A stretch of 64,000 nt of DNA from Pseudomonas sp. NKUCC02_KPG (lineage in GTDB: Bacteria > Pseudomonadota > Gammaproteobacteria > Pseudomonadales > Pseudomonadaceae), in contig NZ_JAHKRC010000004.1 in assembly GCF_019345465.1 (NCBI RefSeq), positions 186,001-250,000 of the forward strand, written 5' to 3'. The position numbers and the translations under genes are program-made. Shown piece by piece: positions 33,341 to 45,640 of this stretch; within the stretch, counting starts at the first letter, position 1; every line of letters starts with the position of its first letter. The notes beneath the pieces were generated by a model that ran no database searches, was not told the DNA's origin, and saw only the letters and a program-made list of their open reading frames with translations.

Positions 33341-35125
33341 ATGACTACAGGCTCCGCTCTGTACATCCCGCCTTACAAGGCTGACGACCAAGATGTGGTT
33401 GTCGAACTCAATACCCGCTTTGGCCCTGAGGCGTTCACCGCCCAGGCCACGCGCACCGGCATGCCGGTGCTTTGGGTTACCCGCGCAAAACTGGTTGAAG
33501 TCCTGACCTTCCTGCGCAACCTGCCAAAACCTTACGTCATGCTCTATGACCTGCACGGTGTAGACGAACGTCTGCGTACCAAGCGTCAGGGCCTGCCATC
33601 GGGTGCGGACTTCACCGTCTTCTATCACCTGATGTCGCTTGAACGTAATAGTGACGTAATGATCAAGGTCGCCTTGTCCGAGAGCGACCTCAGCGTACCG
33701 ACCGTGACCGGTATCTGGCCGAACGCCAACTGGTACGAGCGCGAAGTCTGGGACATGTTCGGCATCGACTTCAAAGGCCACCCTCACCTGTCGCGCATCA
33801 TGATGCCGCCGACCTGGGAAGGTCACCCGCTGCGCAAGGACTTCCCGGCCCGTGCCACCGAGTTCGACCCGTACAGCCTGACCCTGGCCAAGGTGCAACT
33901 GGAAGAAGAAGCCGCACGCTTCCGTCCAGAAGACTGGGGCATGAAACGTTCGGGCGAAAACGAGGACTACATGTTCCTCAACCTGGGTCCGAACCACCCT
34001 TCGGCCCACGGTGCCTTCCGTATCATCCTGCAGCTGGACGGTGAAGAGATCGTCGACTGCGTGCCAGACGTCGGCTACCACCACCGTGGTGCCGAGAAAA
34101 TGGCAGAGCGCCAGTCCTGGCACAGCTTCATCCCGTACACCGACCGTATCGACTACCTCGGCGGCGTGATGAACAACCTGCCGTACGTGCTCTCGGTCGA
34201 GAAGCTGGCCGGCATCAAGGTTCCGGATCGGGTCGATACCATCCGCATCATGATGGCCGAGTTCTTCCGCATCACCAGCCACCTGCTGTTCCTGGGTACT
34301 TACATCCAGGACGTGGGCGCCATGACCCCGGTGTTCTTCACCTTCACCGACCGTCAGCGCGCCTACAAAGTGATCGAAGCCATCACCGGTTTCCGTCTGC
34401 ACCCGGCCTGGTACCGCATCGGCGGCGTTGCACACGACCTGCCCCGCGGTTGGGAAAAGCTGGTTCAGGAATTCATCGACTGGATGCCAAAGCGCCTGGA
34501 CGAGTACCAGAAAGCCGCTCTGGACAACAGCATCCTGCGTGGCCGTACCATCGGCGTTGCCGCCTACAACACCAAAGAGGCCCTGGAATGGGGCGTCACC
34601 GGTGCTGGCTTGCGTTCGACCGGTTGTGATTTCGACATCCGTAAAGCGCGCCCGTATTCCGGCTACGAGAACTTCGAGTTCGAAGTCCCGCTGGCAGCCA
34701 ACGGCGATGCCTACGATCGTTGCATCGTGCGTGTCGAAGAAATGCGTCAGAGCCTGAAAATCATCGAGCAGTGCATGCGCAACATGCCGGCAGGCCCGTA
34801 CAAGGCGGATCACCCGCTGACCACGCCGCCACCTAAAGAGCGCACGCTGCAGCACATCGAGACCTTGATCACGCACTTCCTGCAAGTTTCGTGGGGCCCG
34901 GTCATGCCGGCCAACGAATCCTTCCAGATGATCGAAGCGACCAAGGGCATCAACAGTTATTACCTGACGAGCGATGGCGGCACCATGAGCTACCGCACCC
35001 GGATTCGTACTCCAAGCTTCCCGCACCTGCAACAGATCCCTTCGGTGATCAAAGGTGAAATGGTCGCGGACTTGATTGCGTACCTGGGTAGTATCGATTT
35101 CGTTATGGCCGACGTGGACCGCTAA
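33341..35125 (+). CDS. nuoC: NADH-quinone oxidoreductase subunit C/D (fused)
   Basis: 594-residue fusion of the 30-kDa (NuoC) and 49-kDa (NuoD) subunits, as usual in gamma-proteobacteria. The NuoC part covers residues 1 to about 190 and includes [20 protein letters not shown]. The NuoD part begins near [17 protein letters not shown], with the quinone-site His in HPSAHG and [15 protein letters not shown] start at 33341 ([17 protein letters not shown]), the family N-terminus, instead of the upstream TTG at 33317. nuoE starts two bases after the stop. Confidence 0.97.
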   Translation: MTTGSALYIPPYKADDQDVVVELNTRFGPEAFTAQATRTGMPVLWVTRAKLVEVLTFLRNLPKPYVMLYDLHGVDERLRTKRQGLPSGADFTVFYHLMSLERNSDVMIKVALSESDLSVPTVTGIWPNANWYEREVWDMFGIDFKGHPHLSRIMMPPTWEGHPLRKDFPARATEFDPYSLTLAKVQLEEEAARFRPEDWGMKRSGENEDYMFLNLGPNHPSAHGAFRIILQLDGEEIVDCVPDVGYHHRGAEKMAERQSWHSFIPYTDRIDYLGGVMNNLPYVLSVEKLAGIKVPDRVDTIRIMMAEFFRITSHLLFLGTYIQDVGAMTPVFFTFTDRQRAYKVIEAITGFRLHPAWYRIGGVAHDLPRGWEKLVQEFIDWMPKRLDEYQKAALDNSILRGRTIGVAAYNTKEALEWGVTGAGLRSTGCDFDIRKARPYSGYENFEFEVPLAANGDAYDRCIVRVEEMRQSLKIIEQCMRNMPAGPYKADHPLTTPPPKERTLQHIETLITHFLQVSWGPVMPANESFQMIEATKGINSYYLTSDGGTMSYRTRIRTPSFPHLQQIPSVIKGEMVADLIAYLGSIDFVMADVDR

Positions 35126-35127
35126 GC

Positions 35128-35625
35128 ATGAACAGCACGCTTATCCAGACAGACCGTTTCGCCCTGAGCGAAACCGAGCGCTCGGCCATCGAGCACGAGA
35201 TGCATCACTACGAAGATCCACGCGCAGCGTCGATCGAAGCCCTGAAGATCGTTCAGAAGGAACGCGGCTGGGTGCCGGACGGCGCGATTTACGCCATTGG
35301 CGAACTGCTGGGCATCCCTGCCAGCGACGTTGAAGGTGTGGCCACGTTCTACAGCCAGATCTTCCGCCAGCCCGTTGGCCGTCACATCATCCGCGTGTGC
35401 GACAGCATGGTCTGCTACATCGGCGGCCACGAATCCGTGGTTGGCGAAATCCAGAACAAGCTGGGCATCGGCCTGGGCCAGACCACTGCGGACGGCCGCT
35501 TCACGCTGCTGCCGGTGTGCTGCCTGGGCAACTGCGACAAGGCGCCGGCGTTGATGATCGACGACGACACATTCGGTGACGTGCAGCCTGCTGGCGTCGC
35601 CACGTTGCTGGAGGCCTACCCATGA
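35128..35625 (+). CDS. nuoE: NADH-quinone oxidoreductase subunit E
   Basis: 165-residue thioredoxin-like subunit (24-kDa homolog) of the NADH-oxidising module, carrying 2Fe-2S cluster N1a. The four cysteine ligands appear as two pairs: [12 protein letters not shown] and [14 protein letters not shown]-terminal helices [16 protein letters not shown] are typical. Two bases after nuoC; the stop overlaps nuoF as ATGA. Confidence 0.96.
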   Translation: MNSTLIQTDRFALSETERSAIEHEMHHYEDPRAASIEALKIVQKERGWVPDGAIYAIGELLGIPASDVEGVATFYSQIFRQPVGRHIIRVCDSMVCYIGGHESVVGEIQNKLGIGLGQTTADGRFTLLPVCCLGNCDKAPALMIDDDTFGDVQPAGVATLLEAYP

Positions 35626-36977
35626 GCCTGACTTCTTTCGGCCCTGCCAACCTGATCAAGCGTTCGGCAGAAACCCACCCCCTGACCTGGCGTCTGCGTG
35701 ACGACGGCGAGCCGGTGTGGCTCGACGAATACCAGGCCAAGGACGGTTACGCCGCTGCGCGCAAGGCATTCGCTGACATGGCCCAGGACGACATCGTCCA
35801 GACCGTGAAAGACGCTGGCCTCAAGGGTCGCGGCGGTGCGGGCTTCCCCACGGGCGTGAAGTGGGGGCTGATGCCAAAAGATGAGTCCATGAACATCCGT
35901 TACCTGTTGTGTAACGCCGATGAAATGGAACCCAACACCTGGAAAGACCGCATGCTGATGGAGCAACTGCCCCATCTGCTCATCGAAGGCATGCTGATCA
36001 GTGCCCGTGCGCTCAAAACCTACCGCGGCTATATCTTCCTGCGTGGCGAATACACCACGGCTGCAGTGCACCTGCGCCGTGCTGTCGAAGAAGCCAAGGC
36101 AGCAGGCCTGCTGGGCAAGAATATTCTGGGCTCGGGGTTTGACTTCGAACTGTTCGTTCACACCGGCGCCGGGCGTTACATCTGCGGCGAAGAAACCGCA
36201 CTGATCAACTCCCTCGAAGGCCGTCGCGCCAACCCGCGCTCCAAGCCGCCGTTCCCGGCTGCCGTGGGCGTATGGGGCAAGCCGACCTGCGTGAACAACG
36301 TTGAAACCCTGTGCAACGTACCGGCCATCATCGGCAACGGCGTTGACTGGTACAAATCCCTCGCCCGCGAAGGCAGCGAAGACCACGGCACCAAGCTGAT
36401 GGGCTTCTCCGGCAAAGTGAAGAACCCTGGCCTGTGGGAACTGCCGTTCGGCGTGACCGCTCGCGAACTGTTCGAAGACTACGCTGGCGGCATGCGCGAC
36501 GGCTTCAAGCTCAAGTGCTGGCAGCCAGGTGGCGCCGGTACCGGGTTCCTGCTGCCGGAGCACCTTGACGCACAAATGTACGCCGGTGGTATCGCCAAGG
36601 TCGGCACCCGTATGGGTACTGGCCTGGCAATGGCCGTCGACGACAGCGTCAACATGGTCTCCCTGCTGCGCAACATGGAACAGTTCTTCGCTCGCGAATC
36701 GTGCGGTTTCTGCACCCCTTGCCGTGATGGTCTGCCGTGGAGCGTCAAGCTCCTGATGGCGATTGAACACGGCGAAGGTCAGCCCGGCGATATCGAGACC
36801 CTGCTGGGTCTGGTCGGCTTCCTCGGCCCTGGCAAGACGTTCTGTGCTCACGCACCGGGTGCCGTGGAGCCTTTGGGCAGCGCGATCAAGTATTTCCGTC
36901 CAGAGTTCGAAGCCGGCATTGCGCAAGCAAAACCCGGTGTACCGCCTCTGGCACGCCCGATTGTAATCGGCGCGTAA
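35622..36977 (+). CDS. nuoF: NADH-quinone oxidoreductase subunit F
   Basis: 451-residue subunit (51-kDa homolog) binding FMN, NADH and 4Fe-4S cluster N3. The FMN/NADH glycine-rich motif is [17 protein letters not shown], and a second conserved stretch is [18 protein letters not shown]. The cluster ligands are [12 protein letters not shown] plus the later FCAHAPG. Length is normal. It overlaps nuoE by four bases, but 132 bases separate it from nuoG, the widest gap in the operon. Confidence 0.97.
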   Translation: MSLTSFGPANLIKRSAETHPLTWRLRDDGEPVWLDEYQAKDGYAAARKAFADMAQDDIVQTVKDAGLKGRGGAGFPTGVKWGLMPKDESMNIRYLLCNADEMEPNTWKDRMLMEQLPHLLIEGMLISARALKTYRGYIFLRGEYTTAAVHLRRAVEEAKAAGLLGKNILGSGFDFELFVHTGAGRYICGEETALINSLEGRRANPRSKPPFPAAVGVWGKPTCVNNVETLCNVPAIIGNGVDWYKSLAREGSEDHGTKLMGFSGKVKNPGLWELPFGVTARELFEDYAGGMRDGFKLKCWQPGGAGTGFLLPEHLDAQMYAGGIAKVGTRMGTGLAMAVDDSVNMVSLLRNMEQFFARESCGFCTPCRDGLPWSVKLLMAIEHGEGQPGDIETLLGLVGFLGPGKTFCAHAPGAVEPLGSAIKYFRPEFEAGIAQAKPGVPPLARPIVIGA

Positions 36978-36988
36978 CGCTCTGTAGG

Positions 36989-37008
36989 AGAGCGGTCCGT
37001 GCCGCTCT
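36989..37008 (+). other. Hairpin in the nuoF-nuoG gap
   Basis: agagcgg (36989-36995) pairs with ccgctct (37002-37008) across a 6-base loop, followed by only two Ts. It may be a weak attenuator or an mRNA processing stem inside the operon. Confidence 0.45.
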
Positions 37009-37109
37009 TTGATCGTTCGATAACGCCGTGAGGCTGAGTTGTTTCGAACGCATAACAAGATTCCATTAGCCACGCCCGCTGACACCGGGCCAACGAAGAC
37101 CTTTGAACA

Positions 37110-39824
37110 ATGGCCACTATCCACGTAGACGGCAAAGATCTCGAAGTCGATGGGGCAGACAACCTGTTACAGGCGTGTCTGTCGCTAGGCCTCGATATCC
37201 CGTATTTCTGCTGGCACCCTGCCCTGGGCAGTGTTGGCGCTTGCCGCCAATGCGCCGTCAAGCAGTACACCGACGAGAACGACAAGCGTGGTCGTATCGT
37301 CATGTCATGCATGACCCCGGCCACCGACGGTAGCTGGATCTCCATCGACGACGAAGAGGCGAAAGTGTTTCGCGCCAGCGTTGTTGAATGGCTGATGACC
37401 AACCACCCGCACGACTGCCCGGTGTGCGAAGAAGGCGGTCACTGTCACCTGCAAGACATGACCGTGATGACCGGCCACAACGAGCGCCGTTATCGCTTCA
37501 CCAAGCGTACCCACCAGAACCAGCAACTGGGCCCGTTCATTTCTCACGAGATGAACCGCTGCATCGCCTGCTATCGCTGTGTACGCTTCTATAAAGACTA
37601 CGCTGGCGGCACTGACCTGGGCGTATTCGGTGCCCACGACAACGTGTACTTCGGTCGCGTTGAAGACGGCGTGCTCGAAAGCGAGTTCTCGGGCAACCTC
37701 ACCGAAGTCTGCCCGACCGGCGTGTTCACCGACAAAACCCACTCCGAGCGCTACAACCGCAAGTGGGACATGCAGTTTGCACCGAGCATCTGCCACGGTT
37801 GCTCCAGCGGCTGCAACATCAGCCCGGGCGAGCGTTATGGCGAACTGCGTCGCATCGAAAACCGCTTCAACGGTTCGGTCAACCAGTACTTCCTGTGTGA
37901 CCGTGGCCGTTTCGGCTACGGCTACGTCAACCGCACCGATCGTCCACGTCAGCCACTGCTGGCCGACGGCACCAAGCTGAGCCTGGACAACGCGCTGGAT
38001 AAAGCCGCTGACCTGCTACGCGGTCGCAACATTGTCGGTATCGGTTCGCCACGGGCCAGCCTCGAAAGCAACTACGCGTTGCGCGAACTGGTCGGCGCCG
38101 AGCACTTCTACTCGGGCATCGAAGCCGGTGAGCTGGAGCGCATCCGCCTGGTGCTGCAAGTATTGAAAGACAGCCCGCTGCCAGTGCCGAACATGCGCGA
38201 GATCGAAGATCACGACGCCATTTTCGTCCTCGGCGAAGACCTGACCCAGACCGCCGCCCGCATGGCGCTGTCACTGCGTCAATCGGTCAAGGGCAAGGCT
38301 GAGGACATGGCCGACGCCATGCGCGTTCAGCCGTGGCTCGATGCCGCCGTGAAAAACATCGGCCAGCACGCGCTGAACCCGCTGTTTATCGCAAGCCTGG
38401 CTGAAACCAAGCTCGATGACGTGGCTGAAGAATGCGTACACGCTGCGCCGGATGACTTGGCCCGTATCGGTTTCGCCGTGGCTCACGCCCTCGACGCCAG
38501 CGCCCCTGCCGTTGCCGGCCTGGACGCTGAAGCACTGGAGCTGGCCAAGCGCATCGCCGACGCCCTGCTCGCGGCCAAACGCCCATTGATCATTGCCGGT
38601 ACTTCCCTGGGCTCCAAGGCCCTGATCGAAGCGGCAGGCAACATCGCCAAAGCCCTGCACCTGCGTGAAAAAGCCGGTTCCATCAGCCTCGTCGTGCCGG
38701 AAGCCAACAGCCTCGGCCTGGCCATGCTGGGTGGCGATTCGGTAGATGCAGCCCTGCAAGCGGTGATCGACGGTAAAGCCGACGCCATCGTGGTACTGGA
38801 AAACGACCTGTTCACCCGCGTCGACGCCGTCAAGGTCAACGCCGCGCTGGACGCTGCCAAAGTGGTGATCGTTGCCGACCACCAGAAGACGGCCACCACC
38901 GACCGTGCCGACCTGGTACTGCCGGCAGCCAGCTTCGCTGAAGGCGACGGTACTCTGGTCAGCCAGGAAGGCCGCGCCCAGCGCTTCTTCCAGGTCTTCG
39001 ACCCGACTTATCTGGACGCCAGCATCCTGGTTCACGAAGGCTGGCGCTGGTTGCATGCCCTGCGCAGCACCCTGCTGAACAAGCCGGTTGACTGGACCTT
39101 GCTCGACCACGTCACGCAAGCCACTGCTGCAAGCACACCTGCACTGGCCCGCATCGTTGATGCCGCGCCGTCTGCTGCGTTCCGCATCAAGGGCATGAAA
39201 CTGGCTCGCGAACCGCTGCGTTACAGCGGCCGTACCGCCATGCGTGCCAACATCAGCGTGCACGAACCTCGTACCCCGCAAGACCCGGACACCGCGTTCG
39301 CCTTCTCCATGGAAGGTTACTCGGGCTCCGTCGAACCGCGCCAGCAAGTGCCGTTCGCCTGGTCGCCGGGCTGGAACTCGCCACAAGCGTGGAACAAGTT
39401 CCAGGACGAAGTGGGTGGTCATATCCGCGCTGGCGACCCGGGCACCCGCCTGATCGAAAGCACAGGTGATTCGCTGAGCTGGTTCGCCAACATCCCGGGC
39501 GCATTCAACCCGGCACGTGGCACCTGGCAAGTCGTGCCGTTCTTCCACCTGCTGGGCAGCGAAGAGAACTCTTCCAAAGCCGCGCCGGTTCAGGAACGCA
39601 TTCCGGCTGCCTACATCGCACTGGCCAAATCCGAAGCCGACCGTCTGGGTGTCAATGATGGCGCGCTGCTCAGCCTGAACGTTGTCGGCGTGACCCTGCG
39701 TCTGCCGCTGCGTATCAATGAAGAGCTGGGTTCAGGTCTGGTGGCATTGCCAGCAGGCCTCGCCGGTATCCCGCCTGCGATCTTTGGCCTTACCGTTGAC
39801 GGTTTGCAGGAGGCAGCCCAATGA
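37110..39824 (+). CDS. nuoG: NADH-quinone oxidoreductase subunit G
   Basis: 904-residue largest peripheral subunit (75-kDa homolog). The N-terminal ferredoxin-like domain carries the N1b 2Fe-2S ligands ([20 protein letters not shown] and SCMTPA). The His-x-x-x-Cys type N5 cluster is in [16 protein letters not shown], and N4 ligands lie in [18 protein letters not shown] molybdopterin-oxidoreductase-like domain without cofactor makes up the rest; [14 protein letters not shown] suggests the extra N7 cluster of the E. coli type. It ends overlapping nuoH by four bases. Confidence 0.97.
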   Translation: MATIHVDGKDLEVDGADNLLQACLSLGLDIPYFCWHPALGSVGACRQCAVKQYTDENDKRGRIVMSCMTPATDGSWISIDDEEAKVFRASVVEWLMTNHPHDCPVCEEGGHCHLQDMTVMTGHNERRYRFTKRTHQNQQLGPFISHEMNRCIACYRCVRFYKDYAGGTDLGVFGAHDNVYFGRVEDGVLESEFSGNLTEVCPTGVFTDKTHSERYNRKWDMQFAPSICHGCSSGCNISPGERYGELRRIENRFNGSVNQYFLCDRGRFGYGYVNRTDRPRQPLLADGTKLSLDNALDKAADLLRGRNIVGIGSPRASLESNYALRELVGAEHFYSGIEAGELERIRLVLQVLKDSPLPVPNMREIEDHDAIFVLGEDLTQTAARMALSLRQSVKGKAEDMADAMRVQPWLDAAVKNIGQHALNPLFIASLAETKLDDVAEECVHAAPDDLARIGFAVAHALDASAPAVAGLDAEALELAKRIADALLAAKRPLIIAGTSLGSKALIEAAGNIAKALHLREKAGSISLVVPEANSLGLAMLGGDSVDAALQAVIDGKADAIVVLENDLFTRVDAVKVNAALDAAKVVIVADHQKTATTDRADLVLPAASFAEGDGTLVSQEGRAQRFFQVFDPTYLDASILVHEGWRWLHALRSTLLNKPVDWTLLDHVTQATAASTPALARIVDAAPSAAFRIKGMKLAREPLRYSGRTAMRANISVHEPRTPQDPDTAFAFSMEGYSGSVEPRQQVPFAWSPGWNSPQAWNKFQDEVGGHIRAGDPGTRLIESTGDSLSWFANIPGAFNPARGTWQVVPFFHLLGSEENSSKAAPVQERIPAAYIALAKSEADRLGVNDGALLSLNVVGVTLRLPLRINEELGSGLVALPAGLAGIPPAIFGLTVDGLQEAAQ

Positions 39825-40828
39825 CCTGGTTCACCCCTGAAGTGATCGACGTGATTATCTCGGTGCTCAAAGCCGTGGTCATCCTGCTCGCCGTCGTGGT
39901 GTGCGGCGCGCTGCTCAGCTGGGTCGAGCGTCGCCTGCTGGCCTTGTGGCAAGACCGTTACGGTCCGAACCGCGTGGGCCCGTTCGGCGCGTTCCAGATC
40001 GCCGCCGACATGATCAAGATGTTCTTCAAGGAAGACTGGACCCCACCGTTTGCCGACAAGGTGATCTTCACCCTGGCACCGGTTGTGGCCATGAGCGCCT
40101 TGCTGATCGCCTTCGCGATTATCCCGATCACCCCGACCTGGGGCGTGGCGGATCTGAACGTCGGTATCCTGTTCTTCTTCGCGATGGCCGGCCTGTCGGT
40201 CTATGCGGTGTTGTTTGCAGGCTGGTCGAGCAACAACAAGTTCGCGCTGCTGGGTGCCTTGCGCGCCTCGGCACAGACGGTTTCCTACGAAGTGTTCATG
40301 GGCCTGGCGCTGATGGGCATCGTGGTGCAGGTTGGCTCGTTCAACATGCGCGACATCGTTGAATACCAGGCGCAGAACCTGTGGTTCATCATTCCGCAGA
40401 TCTTCGGTTTCCTGACCTTCTTCATCGCAGGCGTGGCCGTGACTCACCGTCACCCCTTCGACCAGCCAGAAGCAGAACAGGAACTGGCCGATGGTTACCA
40501 CATTGAATACGCCGGCATGAAATGGGGCATGTTCTTCGTCGGTGAATACATCGGGATCGTGTTGATCTCGGCGTTGCTGGTGACTTTGTTCTTCGGTGGC
40601 TGGCACGGGCCTTTCGGCATCCTGCCGCAGATCCCGTTTATCTGGTTCGCCCTGAAGACCGCGTTTTTCATCATGATCTTCATCCTGTTGCGCGCTTCTA
40701 TTCCGCGCCCACGGTATGACCAAGTGATGGACTTCAGCTGGAAGTTCTGCCTGCCGCTGACCCTGATCAATTTGCTGGTGACCGCCGCAGTCGTGTTGTT
40801 GAACACGCCTGCCGGCGCGGTTCAGTGA
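39821..40828 (+). CDS. nuoH: NADH-quinone oxidoreductase subunit H
   Basis: 335-residue membrane subunit (ND1 homolog), about eight helices, linking the quinone site to the proton path. Conserved motifs: [31 protein letters not shown] is split here across positions 30-60 and includes the quinone-chamber Arg; [27 protein letters not shown] carries the acidic E-channel residues. ATGA overlap with the nuoG stop; nuoI follows after 12 bases. Confidence 0.96.
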   Translation: MTWFTPEVIDVIISVLKAVVILLAVVVCGALLSWVERRLLALWQDRYGPNRVGPFGAFQIAADMIKMFFKEDWTPPFADKVIFTLAPVVAMSALLIAFAIIPITPTWGVADLNVGILFFFAMAGLSVYAVLFAGWSSNNKFALLGALRASAQTVSYEVFMGLALMGIVVQVGSFNMRDIVEYQAQNLWFIIPQIFGFLTFFIAGVAVTHRHPFDQPEAEQELADGYHIEYAGMKWGMFFVGEYIGIVLISALLVTLFFGGWHGPFGILPQIPFIWFALKTAFFIMIFILLRASIPRPRYDQVMDFSWKFCLPLTLINLLVTAAVVLLNTPAGAVQ

Positions 40829-40840
40829 GGATAGAGACCC

Positions 40841-41389
40841 ATGTTCAAGTACCTGTTTGACATCGTGCATGGCACCTACACCCAGCTTCGCAGCTTGGTG
40901 ATGGTCTTTGGCCATGCCTTCCGCAAGCGTGACACGCTGCAATACCCGGAAGAACCGGTCTACCTGCCACCGCGCTACCGTGGCCGGATTGTCCTGACCC
41001 GCGACCCGGACGGCGAAGAGCGTTGTGTAGCCTGTAACCTGTGCGCCGTCGCGTGCCCGGTAGGCTGCATCTCGCTGCAAAAAGCCGAAACCGAAGATGG
41101 TCGTTGGTACCCGGAGTTCTTCCGCATCAACTTCTCACGCTGCATTTTTTGCGGCCTGTGTGAGGAAGCCTGCCCGACCACCGCGATCCAGCTGACACCG
41201 GATTTCGAGATGGCCGAGTTCAAACGTCAGGATCTGGTGTACGAGAAAGAAGATCTGCTGATCTCCGGTCCCGGTAAGAACCCTGATTACAACTTCTATC
41301 GTGTTGCGGGTATGGCCGTTGAGGGCAAGCCGAAAGGCGCTGCCCAGAACGAAGCCGAGCCGATCAACGTGAAGAGCTTGCTGCCTTAA
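40841..41389 (+). CDS. nuoI: NADH-quinone oxidoreductase subunit I
   Basis: 182-residue subunit (TYKY homolog) with two 4Fe-4S clusters N6a and N6b. Both CxxCxxCxxxCP motifs are plain: [12 protein letters not shown] and [12 protein letters not shown]. The N-terminal amphipathic stretch attaches it to the membrane arm. It passes electrons from NuoG toward NuoB. nuoJ starts nine bases after the stop. Confidence 0.97.
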   Translation: MFKYLFDIVHGTYTQLRSLVMVFGHAFRKRDTLQYPEEPVYLPPRYRGRIVLTRDPDGEERCVACNLCAVACPVGCISLQKAETEDGRWYPEFFRINFSRCIFCGLCEEACPTTAIQLTPDFEMAEFKRQDLVYEKEDLLISGPGKNPDYNFYRVAGMAVEGKPKGAAQNEAEPINVKSLLP

Positions 41390-41398
41390 GGAAGAACG

Positions 41399-41902
41399 AT
41401 GGAATTCGCTTTCTATTTCGCATCGGGTGTCGCTGTCGTGTCCACGCTACGCGTGATCACCAACACCAACCCTGTGCACGCCCTGCTCTACCTGATTATT
41501 TCGCTGATTGCCGTGGCGATGACGTTCTTTAGCCTCGGTGCACCCTTTGCCGGTGTGCTCGAAGTGATCGCCTACGCCGGTGCCATCATGGTGCTGTTTG
41601 TGTTCGTGGTGATGATGCTCAACCAGGGCCCTGCCTCGGTGACGCAAGAACGCCATTGGCTCAAGCCGGGCATCTGGATCGGCCCGAGCATTTTGTCGGC
41701 CATCCTGCTGGCCCAATTGCTGTACGTGCTGTTCGCTCACCAGAGCGGTGCGGCAATCGGTCAAACCACCATTGATGCCAAAGCCGTGGGCATCAGCCTG
41801 TTCGGCCCGTACCTGCTGGTGGTCGAACTCGCCTCGATGCTGCTGCTTGCTGCAGCTGTGACGGCGTTCCACTTGGGCCGCACTGAGGCGAAGGAGCAAT
41901 AA
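41399..41902 (+). CDS. nuoJ: NADH-quinone oxidoreductase subunit J
   Basis: 167-residue membrane subunit (ND6 homolog), five helices. Helix 3, with its pi-bulge important for coupling, is seen in [24 protein letters not shown]-terminal [20 protein letters not shown] is typical. One base separates it from nuoK. Confidence 0.95.
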   Translation: MEFAFYFASGVAVVSTLRVITNTNPVHALLYLIISLIAVAMTFFSLGAPFAGVLEVIAYAGAIMVLFVFVVMMLNQGPASVTQERHWLKPGIWIGPSILSAILLAQLLYVLFAHQSGAAIGQTTIDAKAVGISLFGPYLLVVELASMLLLAAAVTAFHLGRTEAKEQ

Positions 41903-41903
41903 C

Positions 41904-42212
41904 ATGCCAGGAATACCTCTCGAACATGGTCTCGCGGTAGCGGGCATCCTGTTCTGCCTCGGTCTGGTCGGCCTGATGGTACGTCGCAACATTCTCTTCG
42001 TATTGATGAGTCTGGAAATCATGATGAACGCCGCTGCACTGGCCTTCATCGTTGCCGGTGCACGCTGGGCGCAGCCGGATGGACAAGTGATGTTCATCCT
42101 GGTGATCACCCTGGCAGCCGCTGAGGCCAGTATTGGCCTGGCGATCCTGCTGCAGCTGTATCGCCGCTTCCATACGCTTGATATCGATGCTGCCAGTGAG
42201 ATGCGCGGATGA
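41904..42212 (+). CDS. nuoK: NADH-quinone oxidoreductase subunit K
   Basis: 102-residue membrane subunit (ND4L homolog), three helices. The essential glutamate of helix 2 is in [18 protein letters not shown], and the second one in [17 protein letters not shown]. The ATG lies one base after the nuoJ stop; the stop overlaps nuoL by four bases. Confidence 0.96.
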   Translation: MPGIPLEHGLAVAGILFCLGLVGLMVRRNILFVLMSLEIMMNAAALAFIVAGARWAQPDGQVMFILVITLAAAEASIGLAILLQLYRRFHTLDIDAASEMRG

Positions 42213-44062
42213 ACCTTCTCTTTCTGACTTTCGTATTCCCCCTGATCGGCTTTTTGCTGCTGTCGTTCTCCCGTGGACGCTTCAGCGAAAACCTCTCGGC
42301 CGTGATCGGCGTTGGCTCCATTGGCCTGTCGGCCATCGTGGCCGCGTATGTGATCTGGCAATTCAATGTCGCACCGCCACCCGGCGGCGAGTACACGCAA
42401 GTGCTGTGGCAGTGGATGTCGGTGGAAGGCTTCAAGCCCAACTTCGCCCTGCACCTGGACGGCCTGTCGGTCACCATGCTCGGCGTAGTGGTTGGCGTGG
42501 GCTTCCTGATCCACGTGTTTGCTTCGTGGTACATGCGCGGCGAAAACGGCTACTCACGTTTCTTTGCCTACACCAACCTGTTCATCGCCAGCATGCTGTT
42601 CCTGATCCTGGCCGATAACCTGCTGTTCGTGTACTTCGGCTGGGAAGGCGTGGGCCTGTGCTCGTATCTGTTGATCGGTTTCTACTACAGCAACCGCAAC
42701 AACGGTAACGCCGCACTCAAAGCCTTTATCGTGACCCGCGTCGGCGACGTGTTCCTGGCCATCGGCCTGTTCATCCTGTTCCAGCAACTGGGCACGCTGA
42801 ATATTCAGGAACTGCTGGTTCTGGCACCTCAGAAGTTCCAGGCCGGTGATTTCTGGATCGTACTGGCGACCCTGATGCTGCTGGGCGGCGCTGTCGGTAA
42901 ATCTGCACAACTGCCGCTGCAAACCTGGCTGGCAGACGCCATGGCCGGTCCTACCCCGGTGTCGGCCCTGATCCACGCCGCAACCATGGTAACGGCCGGT
43001 GTGTACCTGATTGCCCGTACCCACGGCCTGTTCACCCTGGCGCCTGACGTGCTGCACCTGGTCGGCATCGTCGGCGGTGTGACCCTGGTCCTGGCCGGTT
43101 TTGCTGCACTGGTACAAACCGACATCAAACGCATCCTTGCCTACTCGACCATGAGCCAGATCGGCTACATGTTCCTGGCATTGGGCGTAGGTGCCTGGGA
43201 CGGCGCGATCTTCCACCTGATGACCCACGCCTTCTTCAAGGCGCTGTTGTTCCTTGCATCGGGTGCGGTGATCGTTGCCTGCCATCACGAGCAGAACATC
43301 TTCAAGATGGGCGGCCTGTGGAAAAAACTGCCTCTGGCCTACGCCAGCTTTATCGTCGGTGGCGCGGCGCTGTCTGCCTTGCCATTGCTGACGGCCGGTT
43401 TCTACTCCAAGGACGAAATCCTCTGGGAAGCCTTCGCCAGCGGTAACAACGAACTGTTGTATGCCGGTCTGGTCGGTGCGTTCATGACCTCGCTGTACAC
43501 CTTCCGCCTGATCTTCATCACGTTCCACGGTGAAGCCAAGACTGAAGCGCATGCGGGCCACGGCGTGACCTACTGGCTGCCATTGAGCGTGCTGATCGTA
43601 CTGTCGACCTTCATCGGCGCCATGATCACCCCGCCACTGGCCGGTGTACTGCCACAAAGCGTTGGCCATGCTGGCGGTGAAGCCAAGCACAGCCTGGAAA
43701 TCGCCTCGGGCGCCATCGCCCTGGCCGGTATCCTGCTCGCCGCCCTGCTGTACCTGGGCAAGCGTCGCTTTGTAACCGCAGTCGCCAACAGCGGCATCGG
43801 TCGCTTCCTGTCGGCCTGGTGGTTCGCTGCCTGGGGCTTCGACTGGTTGTACGACAAACTGTTCGTCAAACCGTACCTGTTGATCTGCCGCTTGCTGGCC
43901 AAAGATCCTCTGGACCAGACCATTGGTTTGATCCCGAAGATGGCCAAGGCCGGGCATAACGCCCTGAGCCGCAGCGAAACCGGTCAACTGCGTTGGTACG
44001 CTGCATCCATGGCCGCCGGTGCTGTACTGGTCATGGGCGCCATCGTGTTGGTAGCGGTCTGA
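42209..44062 (+). CDS. nuoL: NADH-quinone oxidoreductase subunit L
   Basis: 617-residue antiporter-like subunit (ND5 homolog), the distal proton pump with the long lateral helix at the C-terminus. Antiporter motifs: the glutamate of helix 5 in [19 protein letters not shown]; the lysine-bearing [27 protein letters not shown] region at about 235-260; and [16 protein letters not shown]. Length is normal. nuoM follows after 38 bases. Confidence 0.97.
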   Translation: MNLLFLTFVFPLIGFLLLSFSRGRFSENLSAVIGVGSIGLSAIVAAYVIWQFNVAPPPGGEYTQVLWQWMSVEGFKPNFALHLDGLSVTMLGVVVGVGFLIHVFASWYMRGENGYSRFFAYTNLFIASMLFLILADNLLFVYFGWEGVGLCSYLLIGFYYSNRNNGNAALKAFIVTRVGDVFLAIGLFILFQQLGTLNIQELLVLAPQKFQAGDFWIVLATLMLLGGAVGKSAQLPLQTWLADAMAGPTPVSALIHAATMVTAGVYLIARTHGLFTLAPDVLHLVGIVGGVTLVLAGFAALVQTDIKRILAYSTMSQIGYMFLALGVGAWDGAIFHLMTHAFFKALLFLASGAVIVACHHEQNIFKMGGLWKKLPLAYASFIVGGAALSALPLLTAGFYSKDEILWEAFASGNNELLYAGLVGAFMTSLYTFRLIFITFHGEAKTEAHAGHGVTYWLPLSVLIVLSTFIGAMITPPLAGVLPQSVGHAGGEAKHSLEIASGAIALAGILLAALLYLGKRRFVTAVANSGIGRFLSAWWFAAWGFDWLYDKLFVKPYLLICRLLAKDPLDQTIGLIPKMAKAGHNALSRSETGQLRWYAASMAAGAVLVMGAIVLVAV

Positions 44063-44100
44063 TATGAACCTTCGACTTTGCGAAAGGAATTGAGCCCGTC

Positions 44101-45633
44101 ATGATTCTGCCTTGGCTAATCCTGATCCCCTTTATCGGCGGCCTCCTGTGCTGGCTGGGTGAGCGTTTCGGCTCCACCCTGCCCCGCTGGATTGCATTGC
44201 TGACCATGTCCCTTGAGCTTGCACTCGGCCTTTGGCTGTGGTCCCAGGGGAACTACTCATTTGCACCGGCGCCTGGCGCCGATCCGACCTGGGCCCTTGA
44301 GTTCCAGCACACCTGGATTGCACGCTTCGGTATCAGCGTGCACCTGGCGCTGGACGGCCTGTCGCTGCTGATGATCCTGCTGACCGGCTTGCTCGGTGTG
44401 CTGTCGGTTCTGTGTTCCTGGAAAGAAATTCAGCGTCACGTGGGCTTCTTCCACCTGAACCTGATGTGGATCCTGGGCGGCGTGGTTGGCGTGTTCCTCG
44501 CCATCGACCTGTTCATGTTCTTCTTCTTCTGGGAAATGATGCTGGTGCCGATGTACTTCCTCATCGCGCTCTGGGGTCACAGCTCATCGGACGGCAAGAA
44601 AACCCGTATCTACGCCGCGACCAAGTTCTTCATCTTCACTCAGGCTTCCGGCCTGATCATGCTGGTGGCGATCCTGGGTCTGGTGCTGGTCAACTTCAAC
44701 AGCACCGGCGTGATTACCTTCAGCTACGCCGAGTTGCTGAAAACCAAGATGTCGCTCACCACTGAGTACATCCTGATGCTGGGCTTCTTCATTGCCTTTG
44801 CCGTGAAGCTGCCGGTTGTACCGTTCCACTCCTGGCTGCCGGATGCTCACGCACAGGCACCTACCGCAGGTTCGGTCGATCTGGCCGGTATCCTGTTGAA
44901 GACCGCTGCGTATGGTCTGCTGCGTTTCGCCTTGCCGCTGTTCCCGAATGCTTCGGCCGAGTTTGCGCCGATCGCCATGGCCCTGGGCCTGATCGGGATT
45001 TTCTACGGTGCATTCCTGGCCTTCGCACAAACCGACATCAAGCGTCTGATCGCGTTCTCCAGTGTTTCGCACATGGGCTTCGTACTGATCGGTATCTACT
45101 CCGGCAGCCAGCTGGCCCTGCAAGGCGCAGTGATCCAGATGCTGGCCCACGGTGTTTCGGCTGCCGCGCTGTTTATCCTCAGCGGTCAACTGTACGAGCG
45201 TCTGCATACCCGTGACATGCGTGAGATGGGTGGTTTGTGGTCCAAGATCGCTTACCTGCCCGCCATCAGCCTGTTCTTCGCGGCAGCGTCCCTGGGCTTG
45301 CCGGGTACCGGTAACTTCGTGGGTGAGTTCCTGATCCTGATTGGCTCGTTCGCCAGCTTCCCATGGATCACGGCCATTGCAACGACCGGTCTGGTGTTTG
45401 GTTCGGTCTACTCGCTGATCATGATTCACCGTGCCTATTTCGGCCCGTCCAAGTCCGACGCTGTACTGGCCGGCATGGATGCACGTGAACTGATCATGGT
45501 GCTCGGTCTGGCGGTATTGCTGATTTTCATCGGCGTGTACCCACAACCGTTCCTCGATACCTCGGCTGCCACCATGCATGGCGTGCAGCAATGGCTCGGC
45601 ACCGCCTTCACTCAACTCGCTTCGGCCCGGTAA
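44101..45633 (+). CDS. nuoM: NADH-quinone oxidoreductase subunit M
   Basis: 510-residue antiporter-like subunit (ND4 homolog), about 14 helices. Key residues are visible: the glutamate of [16 protein letters not shown], the lysine of [27 protein letters not shown] and the [15 protein letters not shown] helix. nuoN starts seven bases after the stop. Confidence 0.97.
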   Translation: MILPWLILIPFIGGLLCWLGERFGSTLPRWIALLTMSLELALGLWLWSQGNYSFAPAPGADPTWALEFQHTWIARFGISVHLALDGLSLLMILLTGLLGVLSVLCSWKEIQRHVGFFHLNLMWILGGVVGVFLAIDLFMFFFFWEMMLVPMYFLIALWGHSSSDGKKTRIYAATKFFIFTQASGLIMLVAILGLVLVNFNSTGVITFSYAELLKTKMSLTTEYILMLGFFIAFAVKLPVVPFHSWLPDAHAQAPTAGSVDLAGILLKTAAYGLLRFALPLFPNASAEFAPIAMALGLIGIFYGAFLAFAQTDIKRLIAFSSVSHMGFVLIGIYSGSQLALQGAVIQMLAHGVSAAALFILSGQLYERLHTRDMREMGGLWSKIAYLPAISLFFAAASLGLPGTGNFVGEFLILIGSFASFPWITAIATTGLVFGSVYSLIMIHRAYFGPSKSDAVLAGMDARELIMVLGLAVLLIFIGVYPQPFLDTSAATMHGVQQWLGTAFTQLASAR

Positions 45634-45640
45634 GAGCGCT

